Notes: generated from the letters alone by a model not told the origin. DNA of 64,000 nt from Pseudomonadota bacterium (GCA_029558905.1 JAKQCX010000011.1:38570-102569); one strand, 5' to 3'; shown: positions 51,436 through 64,000, counted from the first letter of the stretch. Made by a program: numbers and translations.

Positions 51436-51621
51436 GAAACGGCGGGGGCATGCATCTGCGGCGGCCTTGTCTTCCCTGCTGCCGTGCCCGGCGGGGAGAC
51501 CACAGCCGGTCTTGCCATCGTGTGTGGGCGGGCATGACGGGCCGTCCCGCCCAGCCTGGCACAGGCGCAATCGCCCGTTCGCCAACTCGGTAGTCGCCCG
51601 ACAGCCTGGCAACAGACATTG

Positions 51622-51646
51622 AAAAAGGCGCCCGAGAGCGCCTTTT
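51622..51646 (-). terminator. Rho-independent terminator after the HU gene
   Basis: AAAAGGCGC (51623-51631) and GCGCCTTTT (51638-51646) pair around a 6-base loop; T-rich on the minus side. It lies 21 bases past the HU stop. Confidence 0.88.
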
Positions 51647-51666
51647 ACAGTACGAATCCGTTTTTG

Positions 51667-51963
51667 TTATTTCTTCTTGCCGCTTTTCTTGGCTGCAACC
51701 TTGTCCTTGAAGGACTTGCCGGGTTTGAAGGCCGGCACGGTCGTGGCGGCGATCTTGATGGCGGCCCCCGTCTGGGGGTTCTTGCCGGTACGGGCGGCAC
51801 GCTTGCGGGGCTCGAAGGTGCCGAAGCCGATCAGGCTCACATTCTGTCCCTTGACCACAGTCTCGGTAATGCTGTCCAACACGGCCTCGAGGGCACGGCC
51901 GGCGGCAGCCTTGGACATGTCGGTCTTGGCGGCGATGGCGTCGATCAGTTCAGATTTGTTCAT
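51667..51963 (-). CDS. HU-family DNA-binding protein
   Basis: 98 residues from ATG 51963. [20 protein letters not shown] and [21 protein letters not shown] are the HU/IHF fold and beta-arm. A Lys-rich tail [14 protein letters not shown] follows. It bends and compacts DNA. Whether it is HU or an IHF-like variant cannot be told; the fit is with HU-beta/alpha types. Confidence 0.92.
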   Translation of the reverse strand: MNKSELIDAIAAKTDMSKAAAGRALEAVLDSITETVVKGQNVSLIGFGTFEPRKRAARTGKNPQTGAAIKIAATTVPAFKPGKSFKDKVAAKKSGKKK

Positions 51964-52158
51964 GCGTTGTCTCCTGGATGATGTCACGGGCTATGACGCG
52001 CGCATCATAGCAATACAATCGCCCAAAAGCGCAAGTAAAAAATCAAGGTTCCATGGGGTTTCCCGGCCCGTTTCATGTCCCCAGGCGGCATAGTTCCAGC
52101 GGCAGAGCGCTGCGCGCGTGGCGCATACGTCACCGTGTAGGAACAAGGCGCGCACGAA

Positions 52159-52980
52159 TCAGCCCGTCTTCTTGTCTTCCGCTTCGATGCGGTCCAGCTC
52201 AGCCTCCAGTTCCTCCTCCGTAAGCGGCTTGTAGGTATCGGCTTCGGCCGTGTCCAGCGTCTTTTTGCGCACCAGCCAGCTGGCCACCAGCACTCCCAGC
52301 TCGTACAGCAGCCAGAGCGGCACGGCCAGCATGATCTGCGAGACCACGTCCGGCGGGGTGAAGATGGCGCCGATGACGAAGGCCCCGACGATGACATAGG
52401 GTCGTGCCTGCCTGAACATGGCCACCTCCACCAGGCCCATTACGGCCAGCGCCACCACCACGATGGGCACTTCGAAGGTGATGCCGAATGCCAGGAACAG
52501 GGTGATGACGAAATCCAGGTACTTGCCGATGTCGGTCATCACCGCCACTCCCTGCGGGGCAATCCCGACGATGAATCCGAATACCACCGGAAACACCAGG
52601 AAATACGCAAAGGCCATGCCACAGGCGAACAACACCACGCTGGACGCCACCAGAGGCAGGATGAAGCGCCTTTCGTGGCTGTAGAGCCCGGGTGCGACAA
52701 AGGCCCAGGCCTGATAGAGGATATAGGGCAGGCAGACCAGAAAGGCGGCCATCAGGGTCACCTTCACAGGCACGAAGAAGGGGGTGACCACCTCCGTGGC
52801 GATCATCTGACCACCCTGGGGCAGCTTGGCCAGCATGGGCTGGGCCAGCAGCGTATAGAGATCGTTGGCCCAGGGAAACAGGCACGCGAAGATCAGTATC
52901 CAGGCCACCACGGCCCGCAGCAGGCGGTCGCGCAGCTCCAGCAGATGGGAAATGAAGGTTTCCTGGCCGTTCGGATTCAT
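52159..52980 (-). CDS. tatC: Sec-independent translocase TatC
   Basis: 273 residues with six membrane helices. ETFISHLLELRDRLLRAV at the N-terminus is the signal-peptide-binding segment and the periplasmic and cytosolic Pro-rich loops match TatC. The charged tail (EELEAELDRIEAEDKKTG) is typical. With TatA and TatB it moves folded proteins across the inner membrane. Last gene of the his-tat operon. Confidence 0.97.
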   Translation of the reverse strand: MNPNGQETFISHLLELRDRLLRAVVAWILIFACLFPWANDLYTLLAQPMLAKLPQGGQMIATEVVTPFFVPVKVTLMAAFLVCLPYILYQAWAFVAPGLYSHERRFILPLVASSVVLFACGMAFAYFLVFPVVFGFIVGIAPQGVAVMTDIGKYLDFVITLFLAFGITFEVPIVVVALAVMGLVEVAMFRQARPYVIVGAFVIGAIFTPPDVVSQIMLAVPLWLLYELGVLVASWLVRKKTLDTAEADTYKPLTEEELEAELDRIEAEDKKTG

Positions 52981-52995
52981 GGCGTGCGGTTCGGC

Positions 52996-53523
52996 TCAGG
53001 CCTGTGCCCCATCTCCGGCAGACCGGACCGTACCCGGCTTCTCCCCGCTGGGCCCGGGCAGCACGGGTTCGCCTGCATCCGCGCCGGCCACACCGGGCGG
53101 GGCGGATTCGGCCACCGGCAAATCGGTGAGCGGCTTGGAATCATCCAGTGTGTAGCCCGTCACCTCGGCCTGCATCTTTTCATACTCGCGCTGGGCCAGG
53201 CCGCCATCGGTGGCGCTCATGGCCTGCATCACCTTGCTGATCTGGCCGGTCTCCCGATTCACGGCATCTTCCGCCTGACGCATCCCCTCGCCGGCCATGA
53301 TCTCGTACTTCTGCGCGGTGTCCTTCATCTCCTGTTGCATCTTGCGCAATTCCTCCAGACGCATGTCCCGGTCGATGTCCTGCTTGACCTGCGAGACATA
53401 GCGGTTCAGGCGCCCCAGCCACTGACCCGCCGTGCGTGCCACTTTCGGCAGGCGCTCGGGACCGATGACCACCAGGGCCACGATGCCGATGACCAGGAGT
53501 TCGGAAAAGCCGATGTCGAACAT
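52996..53523 (-). CDS. tatB: Sec-independent translocase TatB
   Basis: 175 residues. An N-terminal membrane helix starts [17 protein letters not shown] and is followed by GPERLP and a long amphipathic, charged helix ([20 protein letters not shown]). The C-terminal third is acidic/Pro-rich. Forms the TatBC receptor for twin-arginine signal peptides. Confidence 0.95.
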   Translation of the reverse strand: MFDIGFSELLVIGIVALVVIGPERLPKVARTAGQWLGRLNRYVSQVKQDIDRDMRLEELRKMQQEMKDTAQKYEIMAGEGMRQAEDAVNRETGQISKVMQAMSATDGGLAQREYEKMQAEVTGYTLDDSKPLTDLPVAESAPPGVAGADAGEPVLPGPSGEKPGTVRSAGDGAQA

Positions 53524-53609
53524 GGGATGCTCGGTTCAACGTCCAGCGCGTGAGCTCATGCCGGCCGGATCGGTGGTGGCGTCAACCACCACTTGCCAGG
53601 CACCGCCGC

Positions 53610-53831
53610 TCAGCTTTGCTGCCGATCCTTGACTTCGCCCTCGATGGTGGTGCCCTGAGCTTCGTTGCGGGGCAACTCCGTGGGTTTGGCCTGTTCCTCG
53701 GCCATGGAATCCTTGAAATTCTTTACCGCTCCGCCCAGGTCACTGCCGATGTTGCGCAGCTTCTTGGTGCCGAAGACCAGCAACACGATCACCAGAACGA
53801 TCAACCAGTGCCAGATACTGAAGGAACCCAT
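53610..53831 (-). CDS. tatA: Sec-independent translocase TatA
   Basis: 73 residues: one membrane helix ([18 protein letters not shown]), the [14 protein letters not shown] hinge, and an amphipathic helix [14 protein letters not shown]. TatA oligomers form the passage. It precedes tatB by 86 bases. Confidence 0.97.
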   Translation of the reverse strand: MGSFSIWHWLIVLVIVLLVFGTKKLRNIGSDLGGAVKNFKDSMAEEQAKPTELPRNEAQGTTIEGEVKDRQQS

Positions 53832-53849
53832 CGTCTCTCTCCTCGAAAA

Positions 53850-54188
53850 TCACATGGGATGGAGGCGTCCACCCCCCATTACGTGCACATGCAGGTGCAT
53901 GACTTCCTGACCGCCGCCCCGGCCCGTGTTGATGATGGTGCGAAACCCGTCCGCCAGTCCCTGTTCCCCCGCCAGGCGCGGGGCCAGCAGCAGGATACGG
54001 CCCAGGAGCCCTTCATGTCCGGCCCGGGCATCCGCCAGGGAAACGATATGGACCTTGGGTACGAGCATGAAATGCACCGGAGCCGCCGGGTTGATGTCAT
54101 GGAAAGCGATGACCTCTTCATCCTCGTAAACCTTGCGGCAAGGGATTTCACCGGCGGCAATCTTGCAGAAGATACAGTCGCGATTCAT
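53850..54188 (-). CDS. HIT family nucleotide hydrolase (HinT-like)
   Basis: 112 residues from ATG 54188 (AAGGA upstream). CIFCKIAAGEIP and YEDEEVIAFHDINPAAPVHF are at the N-terminus; the histidine triad is HLHVHVMGGG. HinT hydrolyses adenosine phosphoramidates. Its position between hisE and tatA is usual in betaproteobacteria. Confidence 0.95.
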   Translation of the reverse strand: MNRDCIFCKIAAGEIPCRKVYEDEEVIAFHDINPAAPVHFMLVPKVHIVSLADARAGHEGLLGRILLLAPRLAGEQGLADGFRTIINTGRGGGQEVMHLHVHVMGGGRLHPM

Positions 54189-54243
54189 CAATGATCCTTG
54201 CGGCGTACGTGCCGGTCGGGGCCGGCCACGCTCTCGCCAGACA

Positions 54244-54636
54244 TCAGTTTTCACCCGCGGGCGTGTTTGCGGGCGCACAGCGGTTCGCTTTTTCCGCCAG
54301 ACCCGACAAGCCCTCGCGCCTGGCCAGCTCACCCAGGATTTCATCGGGCCGGATGCCCTGGTGGACCAGCAACACCATGGAATGAAACCACAGATCCGCA
54401 GTTTCGTAGATGACTTTGTCCCGTGCACCGTCCTTGGCGGCCATGAGGGTCTCCGCCGCCTCTTCCGCCACCTTCTTGAGGATGGCATCCAGGCCCTTGG
54501 CATACAGCCCGGCCACGTAAGAGCTGCGTGGATCCGCCCGTTTGCGGGCCTCCAGGATGACGGCAAGGCGCTCCAGGATATCACCCGCGGCGGGCGCATC
54601 GGTCCGGTGGGGAGAGTCGGGTGGCGCGGCGATCAT
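54244..54636 (-). CDS. hisE: Phosphoribosyl-ATP diphosphatase
   Basis: 130 residues from ATG 54636, overlapping the hisI stop (ATGA). The MazG-like motif [16 protein letters not shown] with later [15 protein letters not shown] is diagnostic. Second step of histidine synthesis. Separate from HisI here, as in betaproteobacteria. Confidence 0.95.
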   Translation of the reverse strand: MIAAPPDSPHRTDAPAAGDILERLAVILEARKRADPRSSYVAGLYAKGLDAILKKVAEEAAETLMAAKDGARDKVIYETADLWFHSMVLLVHQGIRPDEILGELARREGLSGLAEKANRCAPANTPAGEN

Positions 54637-55034
54637 TTCCTGTAGATCTCGTGCGGATCCATCAATACCGGCTCCACGGCCTGCCAATGGCCCTCTTCCA
54701 GACGCTGGAAAAAACAGCTGCGACGTCCGGTGTGACAGGCGATGCCTCCCGACTGTTCCACCTTCAACAGGATCACGTCGGCGTCGCAGTCGATGCGGAT
54801 CTCGACCACCTTCTGGATATGGCCGGACTCTTCCCCCTTGTGCCACAGCTTCCTACGCGAGCGGGACCAGTACACGGCCTCCCGCCTTTCCTCGGTCAGC
54901 CTCAGGGCCTCGCGATTCATCCAGGCCACCATGAGGATGTCACCCGTGGCCGCGTCCTGGGCGATGGCCGGCACCAGGCCATCATCGGCCCAGTGGATGG
55001 CATTCAGCCAGGTCGCGTGCAGGGACTGATTCAC
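54633..55034 (-). CDS. hisI: Phosphoribosyl-AMP cyclohydrolase
   Basis: 133 residues from GTG 55034, which overlaps the hisF stop (GTGA). [33 protein letters not shown] and [11 protein letters not shown] give the zinc and magnesium ligands. Third step of histidine synthesis. Confidence 0.96.
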   Translation of the reverse strand: MNQSLHATWLNAIHWADDGLVPAIAQDAATGDILMVAWMNREALRLTEERREAVYWSRSRRKLWHKGEESGHIQKVVEIRIDCDADVILLKVEQSGGIACHTGRRSCFFQRLEEGHWQAVEPVLMDPHEIYRK

Positions 55035-55801
55035 AGACGCACCTCGATGCCCTGATCCCGCATGAAGCGCTTGGCCTCCCCCACCGTGTATTCGCCAAAA
55101 TGGAAGATGCTGGCGGCGAGTACCGCATCGGCGCCGCCCAGCTTCACGCCATCCGCCAAGTGTTGCAGGTTGCCCACCCCGCCACTGGCGATGACCGGGA
55201 TGTTCACCGCGTCGACGATGGCCCGGGTCAGGTTCAGGTCGAAACCGGTCCTGGCCCCATCCCGATCCATGCTGGTGAGCAGGATCTCGCCCGCCCCCAT
55301 GCTCTCCATGCGGCGCGCCCAGTCGACGGCATCCAGTCCCGTGGCCTTGCGTCCGCCATGAGTGTGGATCTCCCACCTGGGGCTGGCACCCCAGACACCC
55401 TGCTTGGCATCGATGGCCACGACGATGCACTGGGAACCGAAGCGCTCGGCGGCATCCTTGACCAGTTGGGGATTGGTGATGGCGGCGGTGTTGATGGATA
55501 CCTTGTCCGCCCCAGCGTGCAGCAGCCGGCGTACATCTTCCACGGCGCGTACCCCGCCGCCCACGGTCAGAGGGATGAAGACCTGGGCCGCCACGGCCTC
55601 GATGATGGGCAGGATCAGATCCCGATCATCCGAACTGGCGGTGATGTCCAGAAAGGTGAGCTCGTCCGCGCCCTGCTCGTCGTAGCGGCGTGCGATCTCC
55701 ACCGGGTCGCCCGCATCCCGCAGATTGACGAAATTGACACCCTTCACCACGCGTCCGGCATTGACGTCCAGGCATGGGATGATGCGCTTGGCCAGGCCCA
55801 T
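55031..55801 (-). CDS. hisF: Imidazole glycerol phosphate synthase, cyclase subunit
   Basis: 256 residues, (beta/alpha)8 barrel. [20 protein letters not shown] carries catalytic Asp11; the second Asp is in [11 protein letters not shown]. Phosphate loops [11 protein letters not shown] and [13 protein letters not shown]. Works with HisH; starts 1 base before hisA ends. Confidence 0.97.
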   Translation of the reverse strand: MGLAKRIIPCLDVNAGRVVKGVNFVNLRDAGDPVEIARRYDEQGADELTFLDITASSDDRDLILPIIEAVAAQVFIPLTVGGGVRAVEDVRRLLHAGADKVSINTAAITNPQLVKDAAERFGSQCIVVAIDAKQGVWGASPRWEIHTHGGRKATGLDAVDWARRMESMGAGEILLTSMDRDGARTGFDLNLTRAIVDAVNIPVIASGGVGNLQHLADGVKLGGADAVLAASIFHFGEYTVGEAKRFMRDQGIEVRL

Positions 55802-55802
55802 C

Positions 55803-56567
55803 TCACTGCCCCAGGGCAGCGGACGGCTGCCGCGTCAACGTATCGGCCAGGGTCTGGGCGGCCGTGAGGTCCAGGGTGCCTTCGTAGAGGGCGCGGCCGG
55901 TGATGGCTCCCATGATGCCTTCGTCCTGCACTGCGCACAGTTGCCTCACGTCCTCCAGGTTGGTGATGCCGCCACTGGCGATGACAGGGATGGTGAGGGC
56001 CTGCGCCAGGGCCACCGTGGCCTCGATGTTCACGCCCGCGAGCATGCCGTCCCGACCGATGTCGGTGTACACCACGGACTCCACGCCGTAGTCCTCGAAG
56101 CGCTTGGCGAGGTCCACCACGTCGTGCCCCGTGACCTTGGACCAGCCCTCCACCGCGACCTTGCCGTCCCTGGCGTCCAGGCCGACGATGACATGTCCCG
56201 GGAAGGCATTGCAGGCATCGTGCAGGAAACCCGGGTTCTTCACCGCGGCGCTGCCGATGATGACGAAACTGACGCCGTCGTCCAGATAGCGCTCGATGGT
56301 ATCCAGGTCGCGGATGCCGCCCCCCAGCTGCACGGGGATGTCATCTCCCACCGCGTCGACGATGGCGCGGATGGCCTTCTCGTTGATCGGCCTGCCGGCA
56401 AAGGCACCATTCAGGTCCACCAGATGCAGGCGCCGGGCGCCACTGGCCAGCCACTTCCCGGCCATCTCGGCCGGGTTGGAGGAAAATACCGTGGCGCTGT
56501 CCATCTCGCCCTGTCTGAGGCGAACACATTGCCCATCTTTCAGATCGATTGCCGGGATGATCAACAT
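55803..56567 (-). CDS. hisA: ProFAR isomerase
   Basis: 254 residues, barrel related to His[20 protein letters not shown] holds the catalytic Asp8; [14 protein letters not shown] the second Asp. Fourth step of the pathway. Confidence 0.97.
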   Translation of the reverse strand: MLIIPAIDLKDGQCVRLRQGEMDSATVFSSNPAEMAGKWLASGARRLHLVDLNGAFAGRPINEKAIRAIVDAVGDDIPVQLGGGIRDLDTIERYLDDGVSFVIIGSAAVKNPGFLHDACNAFPGHVIVGLDARDGKVAVEGWSKVTGHDVVDLAKRFEDYGVESVVYTDIGRDGMLAGVNIEATVALAQALTIPVIASGGITNLEDVRQLCAVQDEGIMGAITGRALYEGTLDLTAAQTLADTLTRQPSAALGQ

Positions 56568-56590
56568 GGGGGTACGTCCTTGACGAATCC

Positions 56591-57229
56591 TTACACCTTC
56601 CAGGTGACAAAGTTGGCGAGCAGGCGCAGACCGGGGGCCGCGCTCTTCTCCGGGTGGAATTGCACGGCGAACAGGTTGTCCCGGACCACCGCGCAGGCGA
56701 ATTCGAAGGGATAGCGGGCCGTGCCGGCCACCAGGCGCGCCTCGGCCGGGTCACAGTAGTAACCGTGCACGAAATAAAAACGTTCGTCCTCGCCTATGCC
56801 CGTCCACAGGGGATGCTCACGCGTGTGACGCACGCCATTCCAGCCGATGTGGGGCACCTTGAGCTTGTTGCCCTCCGCATCAAACATGGCCTGGCCGGGG
56901 AACAGGCGCACCCGCCCCGGCAGGATACCCAGGCCGGCGCAGTCGCCTTCCTCCGAATGTTCGAACAGGGCCTGCATACCCAGGCAGATACCCAGAAAAG
57001 GACGGCTGGCGACGGCCGTGCGCACGGCCCCGGTCAGGCCGCGGCGGTCCAGCTCGCGCATGCAATCCGCCATGGCGCCGACCCCGGGAAAAACCACGCG
57101 CGCCGCCGCACGTATCACCGAGGCGTCCGCGGTCACGGTGACACGGGCTGTGGGCGCCACCTGCTCGAAGGCCTTGGCCACGGACAGGAGATTGCCCATG
57201 CCGTAATCGATGATGGCGATGTCGGTCAT
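56591..57229 (-). CDS. hisH: Imidazole glycerol phosphate synthase, glutaminase subunit
   Basis: 212 residues, class-I amidotransferase. The nucleophile is Cys in [12 protein letters not shown]; His and Glu lie in [22 protein letters not shown] is the usual N-terminal loop. Gives ammonia to HisF. Confidence 0.97.
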   Translation of the reverse strand: MTDIAIIDYGMGNLLSVAKAFEQVAPTARVTVTADASVIRAAARVVFPGVGAMADCMRELDRRGLTGAVRTAVASRPFLGICLGMQALFEHSEEGDCAGLGILPGRVRLFPGQAMFDAEGNKLKVPHIGWNGVRHTREHPLWTGIGEDERFYFVHGYYCDPAEARLVAGTARYPFEFACAVVRDNLFAVQFHPEKSAAPGLRLLANFVTWKV

Positions 57230-57304
57230 GTCAGCCGGGACTGGTCCCCGATCAGTCCCTCCATGCGGATCAGGGACATGACATCACGGGGGCACGCCTG
57301 CATT

Positions 57305-57892
57305 TCAAAGGCTGCCCTTGGTGGACGGCATGATGCCGCTCATGCGCGGATCCACTTCCAGGGCCATGCGCAGGGCACGGCCAAAGGCCTTGAAAATGGT
57401 TTCCGCCTGGTGATGGGCATTGCTGCCACGCAGGTTGTCCACATGCAGGGTCACGGCGGCGTGATTGACGAAGCCCTGGAAGAACTCCCGGAACAGGTCT
57501 ACATCGAAATCCCCGATGCGGGCACGCGTGAAGTCCGCATGGAATGCCAGACCGGCGCGGCCGGACAGGTCGATCACCACCCTGGACAGTGACTCGTCCA
57601 GGGGCACATAGGCATGGCCGTAGCGGCGGATGCCCTTCTTGTCCCCCACGGCGGCGGCCAGGGCCTGGCCCAGGGTGATGCCGATGTCCTCGGCGGTGTG
57701 ATGCGCATCGATGTGCAGGTCCCCCTTGGCCCGCACTTCCAGATCGACGAGGCCATGGCGGGCCACCTGATCCAGCATGTGCTCCAGGAACGGCAGACCC
57801 GTATCGCAACTGCATCGGCCGGTGCCATCCAGGTTCAGGATGACACGTACCTGGGTTTCCAGGGTGTTACGGGAGATGTCGGCTTGCCGCAT
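57305..57892 (-). CDS. hisB: Imidazoleglycerol-phosphate dehydratase
   Basis: 195 residues, monofunctional form. [30 protein letters not shown] and the second half [15 protein letters not shown] supply the di-manganese His sites. First gene of the hisB-tatC operon on this strand; because hisC upstream is inverted it must have its own promoter in 57893-58090. Confidence 0.97.
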   Translation of the reverse strand: MRQADISRNTLETQVRVILNLDGTGRCSCDTGLPFLEHMLDQVARHGLVDLEVRAKGDLHIDAHHTAEDIGITLGQALAAAVGDKKGIRRYGHAYVPLDESLSRVVIDLSGRAGLAFHADFTRARIGDFDVDLFREFFQGFVNHAAVTLHVDNLRGSNAHHQAETIFKAFGRALRMALEVDPRMSGIMPSTKGSL

Positions 57893-58035
57893 GAAAACGA
57901 AGCAATACAGGAAGTCGCGTGGTGTACGGGCGTCAAAAGGCGTCTGTGCGCGCTTGTGCGTGATCTGAAATGCCGCGTGAAGCAGGGAAATATGCGCTGC
58001 ATGATACCATCAGCGACGGCATAGATTTCCAGCCG

Positions 58036-58055
58036 GCCGCAAGTCTTTTTGCGGC
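58036..58055. promoter_or_regulatory. Hairpin in the hisB-hisC divergent region
   Basis: GCCGCAA-GTCTTT-TTGCGGC is a perfect 7-base stem, 36 bases before the hisC start. In the hisC direction it could be a leader hairpin; in the hisB direction a site near the promoter. No his leader peptide with repeated His codons is seen. Confidence 0.35.
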
Positions 58056-58090
58056 GTCTGCGCCCGCTCTCACCCGATATCCCCACCGCC

Positions 58091-59158
58091 ATGAACCCCT
58101 ACTGGAGCGCCGCCGTCCACGGTCTCACCCCCTATGTGCCCGGCGAGCAGCCCAGGCTGCCGGGTCTCATCAAGCTCAACACCAACGAGAACCCCTACCC
58201 GCCTTCCCCCAGGGTGCTGGAGGCTCTGGGTGCCGAGGTGGCGGACACCCTGCGGCTCTACCCGGACCCCGACGCGGACCGCCTCAAGACCGCCATCGCC
58301 GCCCATTACGGGGTCACGCCGCGGCAGGTGTTCGTGGGCAACGGCTCCGACGAGGTGCTGGGCCACGCCTTCCTGGGCCTGCTCAAGCACGAGGCTCCCC
58401 TGCTGTTCCCGGACGTGACCTACAGCTTCTACCCCGTGTACTGCGGGCTCTACGGCATCGACGGCCGCACGGTGCCCCTGGACGGCGACTTCGCCATCCG
58501 CGTGGACGACTACCTGGCGGCCCCGGCCTGCGGCGCCATCGTCTTCCCCAACCCCAATGCCCCCACGGGCCGCCTGCTGCCGCTAGCCGAGATTGACCGC
58601 CTGCTGGCCGGACGTCCGAATGTGCCGGTGGTGGTGGACGAGGCCTACATCGACTTCGGCGGCGAATCAGCGATTGCCCTGGTGGACCGTCACCCCAACC
58701 TGCTGGTGGTGCAGACCCTGTCCAAGTCCCGCTCCCTGGCTGGCCTGCGCGTAGGCTTCGGCGTGGGTCACGCAGGCCTCATCGAGGCCCTGGAGCGCGT
58801 GAAGAACAGCTTCAACTCCTATCCACTGGATCGGCTGGCCCTGGCCGGCGGCGTGGCCGCCATGGAGGATCGGGAGCATTTCGAGTACACCCGCCGGGCC
58901 GTAATGGCCAGCCGGGAACGGCTCACCACCGACCTGACGGCCCTGGGCTTCGACGTATTGCCCTCCGCCGCCAATTTCATCTTCGCCTGCCACCCCGACC
59001 GGGACGCAGGCGAACTGGCCGCCGCGCTGCGGGAACGCAGCATCATCGTGCGCCACTTCCGCCAGCCCCGCATCGAGCAGTTCCTGCGCATCACCGTGGG
59101 CACGGATGGCCAGTGCAGCACCCTGACGGCGGCCCTGCGGGCCATCCTCGAGGCCTGA
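58091..59158 (+). CDS. hisC: Histidinol-phosphate aminotransferase (inverted)
   Basis: 355 residues from ATG 58091. The class-I/II aminotransferase pattern has [42 protein letters not shown] and the PLP Lys in [14 protein letters not shown]. Seventh step of the pathway. It lies in its expected place between hisD and hisB but on the opposite strand, and so needs its own promoter. Confidence 0.96.
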   Translation: MNPYWSAAVHGLTPYVPGEQPRLPGLIKLNTNENPYPPSPRVLEALGAEVADTLRLYPDPDADRLKTAIAAHYGVTPRQVFVGNGSDEVLGHAFLGLLKHEAPLLFPDVTYSFYPVYCGLYGIDGRTVPLDGDFAIRVDDYLAAPACGAIVFPNPNAPTGRLLPLAEIDRLLAGRPNVPVVVDEAYIDFGGESAIALVDRHPNLLVVQTLSKSRSLAGLRVGFGVGHAGLIEALERVKNSFNSYPLDRLALAGGVAAMEDREHFEYTRRAVMASRERLTTDLTALGFDVLPSAANFIFACHPDRDAGELAAALRERSIIVRHFRQPRIEQFLRITVGTDGQCSTLTAALRAILEA

Positions 59159-59195
59159 AAAGGCGCTGCCCAGGCCCGTGCCGCAGCGGGCCGTG

Positions 59196-60503
59196 TCAGC
59201 CGCCGAGGCGATATTCCGCCGAGCGGGCGTGGGCCTGGAGTCCCTCACCGTAGGCCAGGGTAGCGGCGATCTCGCCCAGGGTCTTCGCCCCCGCCTCGGA
59301 CACCTGGATCAGGCTGGTGCGCTTCTGGAAGTCGTACACCCCCAGGGGCGAGGAGAAACGGGCAGTGCGTGAGGTGGGCAACACGTGATTGGGCCCCGCG
59401 CAGTAGTCCCCCAGGGCCTCGCAGGTGTGGCGCCCCATGAAGATGGCGCCGGCGTGGCGGATCAACGGCAGCATGGCCTGGGGGTCCTCCACGGACAGTT
59501 CCAGGTGCTCGGGGGCGATGAAGTTGGCAATCTCCGCCGCCTGGGCCAGGTCGCGGCAATGGATCAGGCCGCCCCGGTTGCCGATGGAGGTGGTGATCAC
59601 CCCCTGGCGGGGCATGGTGGGCAGCAGCCTGGCGATGCTGGCCTGCACCGCGTCCAGGAAGGCGGCATCGGGGCTGATAAGGATGGACTGGGCCAGTTCG
59701 TCGTGCTCCGCCTGGGAGAACAGGTCCATGGCAATCCAGTCCGGATCGGTCTTGCCGTCGCAGATCACCAGGATTTCCGAGGGGCCGGCGATCATGTCGA
59801 TGCCGACGATGCCGAACACCCGGCGCTTGGCCTCGGCCACATAGGCATTGCCGGGTCCCACGATCTTGTCCACCTGGGGAATGCGGACAGTACCATAGGC
59901 CAGGGCACCCACGGCCTGGGCGCCGCCGATGGTGAACACCCGGTCCACGCCGGCGATGGCGGCGGCAGCCAGCACCAGGTCGTTCTTCACGCCGTCCGGG
60001 GTGGGCACCACCATGATGAGTTCCTTCACCCCGGCCACCTTGGCGGGGATGGCGTTCATGAGCACGGAGGAGGGATAGGCCGCCTTGCCGCCGGGCACAT
60101 ACAGGCCCACCCGATCGAGGGGGGTGACCTGCTGGCCCAGCACCGTGCCGTCCGCCTCGGTGTAGGTCCAGGATACCTGACGCTGCCGCTCATGATAGGC
60201 GCGCACCCGCTCGGCGGCCTGCTCCAGGGCCTGCGACAGCCTTGGCGTCAGCTCGGCCCTGGCGTCCTCCAGATCGGTCCGGGATAGCTCCAGCTCGTCC
60301 ACGGAGCCGGCGGGCAGCCGGTCGAAACGGGCCGTGTACTCCAGGACCGCCTCGTCTCCCCGGGCACGGACCGCTGCCAGGATCTCGCTGACCGTGTCCT
60401 GGATGCCGCTGTCTGTGGCGTCGTTGAAGGCCAGCAGCCTGGCCAGTCGGTCCTGAAAATCCGGGGTACCGGCAACGAGCCGGGTCAAGCTGGGCAGATT
60501 CAT
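59196..60503 (-). CDS. hisD: Histidinol dehydrogenase
   Basis: 435 residues from ATG 60503. [46 protein letters not shown] (zinc ligands) and APEHLEL are the family motifs. It does the last two oxidation steps to histidine. Ends 38 bases from the convergent hisC. Confidence 0.97.
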   Translation of the reverse strand: MNLPSLTRLVAGTPDFQDRLARLLAFNDATDSGIQDTVSEILAAVRARGDEAVLEYTARFDRLPAGSVDELELSRTDLEDARAELTPRLSQALEQAAERVRAYHERQRQVSWTYTEADGTVLGQQVTPLDRVGLYVPGGKAAYPSSVLMNAIPAKVAGVKELIMVVPTPDGVKNDLVLAAAAIAGVDRVFTIGGAQAVGALAYGTVRIPQVDKIVGPGNAYVAEAKRRVFGIVGIDMIAGPSEILVICDGKTDPDWIAMDLFSQAEHDELAQSILISPDAAFLDAVQASIARLLPTMPRQGVITTSIGNRGGLIHCRDLAQAAEIANFIAPEHLELSVEDPQAMLPLIRHAGAIFMGRHTCEALGDYCAGPNHVLPTSRTARFSSPLGVYDFQKRTSLIQVSEAGAKTLGEIAATLAYGEGLQAHARSAEYRLGG

Positions 60504-60544
60504 GATGGTTCTCGCTGGACTGCGGATCGGCGGGATGGGTGAAC

Positions 60545-62704
<2,160 letters not shown>

Positions 62705-62808
62705 GTGAAAATCTCCGGAAGCGATGAAAAATGTGTGAACCCGCCCGTGTCTCGCATATGGGCGCGGGGTGTATGCGGCGAGCCTTTCCCCGGCTACGGA
62801 AATCGCGC

Positions 62809-63564
62809 TCAGTGCCGCAGTTTATAGCCCGCGCGCAGCATCCACAAAGTGAGCAGGGACGCCACCAGGGCCGTGGGCACCACCACGGCCAGACTGAGTC
62901 GGGGATCCACATCGGCGACGCCGAAAAAACCATAGCGGAAACCGTCGATCATGTAGAACACCGGGTTGAAGCGGGACATTCCCTGCCAGAAGTCCGGCAG
63001 GGAATGAATGGAATAGAACACGCCGGAGAGGAAGGTGAGAGGCATGATGAAGAAGTTCTGCACCCCTGCCAGATGATCGAATTTTTCGGCCCAGATGCCC
63101 GCCATCATGCCGATGCAGGAAAACACCACGCCTGCACCCACGCCAAACATCAGGATCCAGAGGGGATGGCGCAGATGCAGGTCCACAAACAACAGCCCCA
63201 CCATCAGCACCCCCACGCCGATCACCAGACCACGCACCAGGGCTGCCAGCACATACGCCATAAAGAATTCCAGATAGGACAGGGGTGGCAGCAGCACGAA
63301 CACGATGTTGCCGGTGATCTTGGACTGGATGAGGGAAGAGGAGGCGTTGGCGAAGGTGTTCTGCAGTACGGACATCATCACCAGGCCCGGCATGAGGAAG
63401 GCGGTATAGCCCACCCCGGGATACACCTGCACATGGGCCGCCAGCACATGGGCGAAGATGAGCAGATAGAGAAAGGCAGTGAGGATGGGGGCCGCCACGG
63501 TCTGCAGCAGCACCTTCCAGAAACGCAGGATCTCCTTCTTGAACAGGGTCCAGAAACCGATCAT
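62809..63564 (-). CDS. ABC-2 type permease
   Basis: 251 residues, six membrane helices. ILRFWKVLLQTVAAPILTAF and the NFFIMPLTFLSGVFYSI segment are characteristic of the YadH/ABC-2 group. It overlaps the ATPase gene by 4 bases (ATGA) and forms an exporter with it. Confidence 0.93.
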   Translation of the reverse strand: MIGFWTLFKKEILRFWKVLLQTVAAPILTAFLYLLIFAHVLAAHVQVYPGVGYTAFLMPGLVMMSVLQNTFANASSSLIQSKITGNIVFVLLPPLSYLEFFMAYVLAALVRGLVIGVGVLMVGLLFVDLHLRHPLWILMFGVGAGVVFSCIGMMAGIWAEKFDHLAGVQNFFIMPLTFLSGVFYSIHSLPDFWQGMSRFNPVFYMIDGFRYGFFGVADVDPRLSLAVVVPTALVASLLTLWMLRAGYKLRH

Positions 63565-64000
63565 GGTGCGGCCTCGCGCATGACCTTGAGGAACACGCTC
63601 TCCAGATCCGGCTTGCCCACCGTCAGGTCCCGCACCCCCACGCCGGCCTGGCGCAGTCCGGCAAGAATGCCTTCCAGCTCGGCGTAGTCCGGCAGGGCGA
63701 GCAGGTAACGGCCTGCCTCCCGTCCCCGCAGCCGGGCTTGCAGAAAGTCGGGCAGTTCCCCGTCAAGCACCAGCTCCAGATGACGTTCCGCCCCCGACTG
63801 CAATAGATTGGCCGTGCTGTCCAGGGCCACGATATGGCCCTCCTTCAACATGGCCACGCGCTGACACAAGGTTTCCGCTTCTTCCAGGTAATGCGTGGTG
63901 AGCAGGATGGTGTGCCCCCGCGCATTGAGCTGGTGGATGAAGGCCCACAGGGACTGGCGCAGTTCCACGTCCACACCAGCGGTGGGCTCGTCCAGAACGA
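63561..64000 (-). CDS. ABC transporter ATPase, C-terminal part (5' end outside window)
   Basis: The frame stays open to the window edge. VLDEPTAGVDVELR is the Walker B/D-loop region and LLTTHYLEEAETLCQRV the H-loop; the Walker A lies beyond the window. The C-terminal ~90 residues form a small beta/alpha tail as in YadG-like proteins. Works with the adjacent permease. Confidence 0.93.
   Translation of the reverse strand, partial: VLDEPTAGVDVELRQSLWAFIHQLNARGHTILLTTHYLEEAETLCQRVAMLKEGHIVALDSTANLLQSGAERHLELVLDGELPDFLQARLRGREAGRYLLALPDYAELEGILAGLRQAGVGVRDLTVGKPDLESVFLKVMREAAP

Noticed and set aside
57893-58090. A his attenuator with leader peptide
   Set aside because: No short frame with a run of His codons, and the hairpin at 58036-58055 is not followed by a T-run in the hisB direction.

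Overview
The window is a high-GC bacterial chromosome segment, most likely from a betaproteobacterium (Nitrosomonadales/Rhodocyclales-like). The support is gene order: rplM-rpsI-argC-erpA, and an ABC ATPase/permease-bolA-murA-hisG-hisD-hisC-hisB-hisH-hisA-hisF-hisI-hisE-HIT-tatA-tatB-tatC block. HisG is the short form that needs HisZ, which is not in the window. Species cannot be fixed from this sequence alone.

Layout. 1-8.1 kb: the end of an MFS exporter, then a two-partner secretion locus (a CdiA/FHA-like exoprotein that stops after its second repeat region, and its outer-membrane transporter). 8.2-10.9 kb: a LuxR-type response regulator and a 7TMR-DISM histidine kinase. 11-16.5 kb: LysR/azoreductase/pirin, tag coupled to a remnant of arylamine N-acetyltransferase, and a TetR/DUF1348 pair with two operator palindromes. 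15.7-21.2 kb: branched-chain amino acid genes (leuA with a translationally coupled methyltransferase, an Lrp-type regulator, ilvA) and rpiA. 21.2-29.3 kb: housekeeping genes (yacG, erpA, argC, rpsI, rplM), DUF218, OsmC, STAS-like, EamA and rmuC genes, and an unusual hydrolase-like/TlpA fusion.

29.4-34.1 kb is a complete nickel-uptake unit: nikR, a perfect 31-bp operator palindrome, then nikK-nikL-outer membrane channel-nikM-nikQ-nikO, all overlapping or nearly so. A urea transporter at 49-50 kb suggests that one use of the nickel is urease, which is not in the window. 34.5-41.2 kb: an Hsp33 with half of its redox cysteines replaced, MnmC, a sigma-54 activator divergent from a TauE-family exporter that has a good sigma-54 promoter, and a secreted HEFGH metallopeptidase-like protein. 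41.2-48.8 kb: yajQ, rpoZ-spoT, a SAT/APS-kinase fusion with degenerate SAT motifs, a DHH phosphoesterase and PIN-PhoH. 50.4-52 kb: a PD-(D/E)XK-like protein and a small partner, tRNA-Ser(GGA) and HU. 52.2-64 kb: tat, his, murA, ibaG and the ABC exporter, with hisC inverted in place.

I saw no insertion sequence, phage, CRISPR array or rRNA. The points most worth a second look are the Hsp33 switch, the SAT motif loss next to a DHH phosphoesterase, the nickel unit, the toxin-less CdiA-like protein, the sigma-54/TauE pair, the inverted hisC and the NAT remnant fused by overlap to tag.
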